Source of the DNA: Cohnella silvisoli | Lineage (GTDB): Bacteria; Bacillota; Bacilli; Paenibacillales; Paenibacillaceae | Length of the DNA: 64,000 bases | NCBI RefSeq assembly: GCF_021190915.1 | Contig: NZ_JAIOAP010000003.1 | Coordinates: forward strand, 248,001 to 312,000 | Direction of reading: 5' to 3' | Shown here: positions 60,136-64,000 of the stretch, piece after piece | How positions within the stretch are numbered: position 1 is the stretch's first letter | How the letters are laid out: each line of letters begins with the position of its first letter | Position numbers and translations under genes: made by a program | The notes under the pieces: model-generated | Databases searched by the model: none | What the model was told of the DNA's origin: nothing | Seen by the model: only the letters and a program-made list of their open reading frames with translations

Positions 60136-63100
60136 ATGGCTGAGCAAGAACGTAAGCACGTCATCGAAGATGAACCGCTTCAAGCGGGGGAATTATTGAA
60201 TGCACTAATGGCGCTGAAAAGAGGGGACTTCAAGTTCCGGATGGCTTACGATCATACAGGCATAGCCGGCAAGGTTGCCGATACGTTCAACGAGATCATG
60301 GACATGCACGAAAGCTTGGCGTACGAGGTCCAGGCGGTATCGAAGGTCGTGGGGAAAGAGGGGAACCTCTCCAGGAGATTCGTCCATAAAAATAATGGAG
60401 GCTCATGGGAGACGGTAATCGATTCTTTGAACGGCCTCGTTATCGATCTGATCCAACCGACCAGTGAGATGGTTCGCGTTATCAATGCGGTAGCGAAGGG
60501 GGATTTGTCGCAGAAGGTAGAGTTGGAGTTCGAAGGCCGAGCTCTAACCGGCGAATTCCAAAGAACCGCCAGCAACATCAACATGATGGTTAACCAGCTC
60601 AGCACGTTCGCCTCCGAGGTTACTCGCGTGGCGCGCGAAGTAGGTACGGACGGCAAGTTGGGCGGTCAAGCGGACGTTAAAGGCGTATCAGGCACATGGA
60701 AGGACTTGACGGATAGCGTAAATAACATGGCGAGCAATCTGACCGATCAGGTCCGTAATATCGCGGCCGTGACGACCGCCGTCGCGAACGGGGATCTCTC
60801 GAAGCAAATCACGGTTAATGCCAAGGGAGAAATCCAAGAGCTGAAGAACACGATTAACACGATGGTGGACCAGTTGTCGATGTTCTCGTCGGAAGTTACG
60901 CGGGTAGCTCGCGAGGTAGGCACCGAAGGCAAGCTGGGCGGGCAAGCGGACGTTAAAGGCGTATCCGGAACGTGGAGAGATTTGACGGAAAGCGTTAACT
61001 ACATGGCTTCCAATCTGACGAACCAAGTGCGCAATATCGCGGTCGTTACGACAGCGGTTGCGAACGGAGATCTTTCGAAGAAAATTACGGCCGACGTTCA
61101 GGGGGAAATACTCGAGCTTAAGAATACGATCAACACGATGGTGGATCAGCTGTCGACGTTCGCGTCCGAGGTAACGAGGATGGCCCGAGAGGTAGGCACG
61201 GAAGGGATACTCGGCGGTCAAGCCGAGGTAAGCGGAGTTGCCGGAACTTGGCGCGACTTGACGGAAAGCGTTAACTACATGGCTTCGAATTTAACGAACC
61301 AAGTGCGCAACATTGCGGAGGTTACGACGGCGGTAGCTAAAGGCGATTTGTCCAAGACGATTACGGTCGACGCGAAGGGAGAAATCCTGGAACTGAAGAG
61401 TACGATCAATACGATGGTCGACCAGCTTAGCAATTTCGCTTCCGAGGTTACTCGGGTAGCAAGAGAGGTTTCCACGGAAGGGAAGCTGGGCGGGCAGGCC
61501 GACGTTAAAGACGTATCCGGTACTTGGAAAGACTTGACCGACAGCGTTAATTTTATGGCGGGTACATTAACCGACCAAGTGCGCAATATCGCCGAAGTGA
61601 CTACGGCCGTCGCCAAAGGGGATCTGTCCAAACAGATTACCGTTAATGCGACCGGCGAGATTCTGGAGCTTAAAAATACGATCAATACGATGGTGGAGCA
61701 GCTTTCTACCTTTGCATCCGAGGTTACGAGGGTTGCGCGAGAGGTTGGAACCGAGGGGATGCTGGGAGGACAAGCCCAGGTTAAAGGCGTTGCGGGAACG
61801 TGGCGCGACTTGACCGAGAGCGTTAACTACATGGCCTCGAACTTGACTAACCAAGTGCGTAACATCGCCGTCGTTACGACAGCGGTAGCGAACGGAGACT
61901 TGTCGAAAAAAATTACGGCGGACGTGCAAGGGGAAATACTGGAGCTCAAGAACACGATCAATACGATGGTGGACCAGTTGTCCATGTTCTCTTCGGAGGT
62001 TACGAGGGTCGCTCGCGAAGTAGGTACGGACGGCAAACTAGGCGGGCAAGCCCAAGTTAAAGGGGTAGGCGGAACGTGGAAAGACTTGACGGAAAGCGTT
62101 AATAACATGGCGCGCAATCTGACAGACCAAGTGCGCAATATCGCTGACGTGACAACTGCGGTCGCAAAAGGGGATTTGTCCAAGAAGATCACCGTTGACG
62201 TCAAGGGAGAAATTCTCGAGCTTAAGAATACGATGAATACAATGGTAGACCAGCTTAGTAACTTCGCATCGGAGGTTACCCGGGTTGCGCGCGAAGTAGG
62301 CACGGAAGGGAATCTGGGCGCACAAGCGGAAGTGAAGGACGTTTCCGGGACATGGAAGGATTTAACGGATACCGTTAACTATATGGCCAGCAATCTTACG
62401 ATTCAGATGCGCAACATCGCAGGCGTTACGACTGCGGTAGCAAACGGGGATCTATCCAAGAAAATTACCGTAGACGTTAAGGGTGAATTGCTGGAACTTA
62501 AAAATACGATTAATACGATGGTGGACCAGCTTAATTCTTTTGCTTCCGAGGTTACGCGGGTGGCGCGCGAGGTCGGTACGGACGGGAAATTAGGCGGTCA
62601 AGCTCAAGTCCGTGGCGTCGGCGGGACGTGGAAAGACTTAACCGATAACGTTAATATTATGGCGACGAACTTGACGGATCAAGTGCGCGGGATCGCCAAG
62701 GTCGTTACGGCGGTAGCGAAAGGGAATTTGAAACAGAAGCTGACCGTGGAAGCCAAAGGTGAAATCGCGGAGCTGACGGATACGATCAACAATATGATCG
62801 ATACTCTTGCTACCTTCGCCGATCAGGTTACGACAGTAGCTCGCGAAGTAGGAGCGGAAGGAAAGCTGGGCGGACAAGCGAGCGTTCCGGGCGCTGCCGG
62901 CACGTGGCGCGATCTTACCGACAACGTTAACTATATGGCGAGCACGTTGACTACTCAGGTGCGGGCGATCACGAACGTTGCGACGGCGGTTACGAACGGC
63001 GATCTGTCCCGGGCCATCGACGTCGCCGCCGCAGGCGAAGTCGAAACGCTTAAAGACAACATCAACGAAATGATTCGCAACCTTAAGGAAACGACCCGTA

Positions 63101-64000
63101 TCAATACGGAACAAGATTGGCTCAAGACAAACCTGGCGAAAATCTCCCGTTTGCTGCAAGGTCAAAGAGACTTGTATGCGGTCAGCAGGATGATTCTGTC
63201 CGAATTGGCTCCGCTCGTATCAATGCAGCATGGCGTATTCTATATCAACGAACCCGCTGGCGGCGAACAAGTCCTTAAGCTGTTCGCGAGTTATGCTTAC
63301 CAGAATCGCAAGCATCTGTCGAACGAGTTCCGAGCCGGGCAAGGGCTGGTCGGCCAATGCTTAATAGAGAAGCAGCGCATATTGCTCACGAATGTTCCTG
63401 GGGATTACGTCGTTATTTCATCGGCGCTTGGGGAAGCAACTCCGCTGAATATCGTTTTGCTGCCAATTATTTTCGAAGATCAGGTTCTTGCAGTATTGGA
63501 GCTTGCTTCCTTCCGCGCTTTCAGCGGGATCGATCTTGCTTTCCTGGATCAATTGACGGAATCGATCGGTATCGTCATTAATACGATGCAGGCGAATCAG
63601 CGGACGGAGGAATTGCTCATCCAATCCCAGTCCTTGACCGAGGAACTTCAGAAGCAGCAGATGGAACTGCAAAATACGAACGATGAGTTGGAGGATAAAG
63701 CCAAGCTGCTTGTCATTCAGAAAGCCGAAGTGGAGAGCAAGAACAACGAAGTCGAGGTTGCCAAACGTTTTCTCGAGGAGAAAGCCGAACAACTCGCGTT
63801 GACGTCCAAGTATAAATCCGAGTTTCTCGCGAACATGTCCCATGAGCTGCGTACTCCGCTTAACTCCTTGCTGTTGTTGGCGGAACAGCTTGCCGAGAAT
63901 CCGGACGAGAACTTAACGGATCATCAGGTCAAATTCGCCAAGACGATCCAAGACTCGGGCTTCGAATTGCTTAACCTCATTAATGATATTTTGGATCTGT
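60136..64000 (+). CDS. Giant poly-HAMP, GAF, histidine kinase (3' end outside window)
   Basis: At least 1288 residues; the frame is still open at base 64000. No membrane helices. The ATG has GGAAGG upstream. A divergent first HAMP-like region ([20 protein letters not shown]) leads into nine 92-residue repeats that carry HAMP helices ([20 protein letters not shown], then [17 protein letters not shown] and [20 protein letters not shown]). A GAF domain lies at about 1012-1152, followed by a long coiled coil ([20 protein letters not shown]). A HisKA domain has His1236 in [13 protein letters not shown], and the window ends just after. The layout resembles fungal group III (Nik1-type) hybrid kinases and their bacterial relatives; further ATPase and receiver domains are expected beyond the window. 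It probably relays osmotic or redox cues (inference). Confidence 0.93.
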   Translation, partial: MAEQERKHVIEDEPLQAGELLNALMALKRGDFKFRMAYDHTGIAGKVADTFNEIMDMHESLAYEVQAVSKVVGKEGNLSRRFVHKNNGGSWETVIDSLNGLVIDLIQPTSEMVRVINAVAKGDLSQKVELEFEGRALTGEFQRTASNINMMVNQLSTFASEVTRVAREVGTDGKLGGQADVKGVSGTWKDLTDSVNNMASNLTDQVRNIAAVTTAVANGDLSKQITVNAKGEIQELKNTINTMVDQLSMFSSEVTRVAREVGTEGKLGGQADVKGVSGTWRDLTESVNYMASNLTNQVRNIAVVTTAVANGDLSKKITADVQGEILELKNTINTMVDQLSTFASEVTRMAREVGTEGILGGQAEVSGVAGTWRDLTESVNYMASNLTNQVRNIAEVTTAVAKGDLSKTITVDAKGEILELKSTINTMVDQLSNFASEVTRVAREVSTEGKLGGQADVKDVSGTWKDLTDSVNFMAGTLTDQVRNIAEVTTAVAKGDLSKQITVNATGEILELKNTINTMVEQLSTFASEVTRVAREVGTEGMLGGQAQVKGVAGTWRDLTESVNYMASNLTNQVRNIAVVTTAVANGDLSKKITADVQGEILELKNTINTMVDQLSMFSSEVTRVAREVGTDGKLGGQAQVKGVGGTWKDLTESVNNMARNLTDQVRNIADVTTAVAKGDLSKKITVDVKGEILELKNTMNTMVDQLSNFASEVTRVAREVGTEGNLGAQAEVKDVSGTWKDLTDTVNYMASNLTIQMRNIAGVTTAVANGDLSKKITVDVKGELLELKNTINTMVDQLNSFASEVTRVAREVGTDGKLGGQAQVRGVGGTWKDLTDNVNIMATNLTDQVRGIAKVVTAVAKGNLKQKLTVEAKGEIAELTDTINNMIDTLATFADQVTTVAREVGAEGKLGGQASVPGAAGTWRDLTDNVNYMASTLTTQVRAITNVATAVTNGDLSRAIDVAAAGEVETLKDNINEMIRNLKETTRINTEQDWLKTNLAKISRLLQGQRDLYAVSRMILSELAPLVSMQHGVFYINEPAGGEQVLKLFASYAYQNRKHLSNEFRAGQGLVGQCLIEKQRILLTNVPGDYVVISSALGEATPLNIVLLPIIFEDQVLAVLELASFRAFSGIDLAFLDQLTESIGIVINTMQANQRTEELLIQSQSLTEELQKQQMELQNTNDELEDKAKLLVIQKAEVESKNNEVEVAKRFLEEKAEQLALTSKYKSEFLANMSHELRTPLNSLLLLAEQLAENPDENLTDHQVKFAKTIQDSGFELLNLINDILDL
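60708..63190 (+). repeat. Nine tandem 276-bp repeats coding HAMP units
   Basis: The segment coding LT(D/E)SVN.MA recurs every 276 bp, starting near 60708, 60984, 61260, 61536, 61812, 62088, 62364, 62640 and 62916. Units are highly similar at DNA level in the middle and diverge towards both ends, as expected from unequal crossing-over. Confidence 0.9.

Overview
The window looks like a chromosome segment of a Paenibacillaceae member (Paenibacillus or Cohnella type). The reasons are several YesM/YesN-type two-component pairs, CUT1 sugar ABC importers that lack their own ATPase, a secreted protein with three S-layer homology (SLH) domains, strong GGAGG ribosome binding sites with frequent GTG/TTG starts, and Bacillales housekeeping genes (thrC, ppk2, yqkK-like, glsB-like). 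The genus is inferred from style, not from a marker gene.

Layout. (1) 1-9.9 kb: a sugar-binding lipoprotein (cut by the window edge) and its YesM/YesN pair on the minus strand; a secreted beta-propeller/carbohydrate-binding protein behind a near-perfect CcpA cre site; an AraC regulator; and an NAD(P)-dependent epimerase-like gene overlapping it tail to tail. (2) 9.9-18.1 kb: a decayed Phd/YefM antitoxin containing an exact 10-bp repeat; a 51-bp palindromic repeat array; then a second carbohydrate locus (YesM kinase, frameshifted YesN regulator, binding protein, two permeases, family-43-like glycosidase). (3) 18.2-24 kb: a second 51-bp repeat array next to an IS110-family transposase; an MFS exporter with an OmpR-type regulator; two envelope proteins, one cut short by a nonsense codon. 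(4) 24.1-43.7 kb: a large polysaccharide-use locus. A GntR/LacI-type regulator and the ABC operon it probably controls share palindromic AAGTATACTT operators on their promoters. The operon has a binding lipoprotein, a permease fused to an extracytoplasmic beta-propeller, a second permease and a GH106-like glycosidase. A giant 2420-residue SLH-anchored protein and a smaller secreted paralog follow, both with the domain I recognise as DUF5722. A remnant of a second GH106-like gene lies between them. (5) 43.7-49 kb: sugar isomerase-like gene, PPK2 kinase, TRM11-like methyltransferase, threonine synthase, ROK fructokinase-like gene. (6) 49-53.5 kb: a four-gene operon of GTP cyclohydrolase II-like, PTPS/QueD-like, BchC-like dehydrogenase and RibD-reductase-like proteins, divergent from a stand-alone condensation-domain protein; probably an undescribed pterin or pyrimidine-derived metabolite pathway. 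(7) 53.5-58.7 kb: a methyltransferase pseudogene, a TnpB element with candidate omega-RNA, a phosphodiesterase, a nonsense-interrupted PIG-L deacetylase and small conserved genes. (8) 58.9-64 kb: a response regulator-histidine kinase and a giant poly-HAMP/GAF histidine kinase that runs off the end.

Together, the carbohydrate loci sense, bind, cut and import oligosaccharides; cargo import probably relies on a shared MsmX-type ATPase encoded elsewhere. Several genes carry single inactivating changes (13.5, 23.8 and 57.4 kb), which mean either recent decay or sequencing error. No tRNA, rRNA, CRISPR array or known riboswitch was seen.
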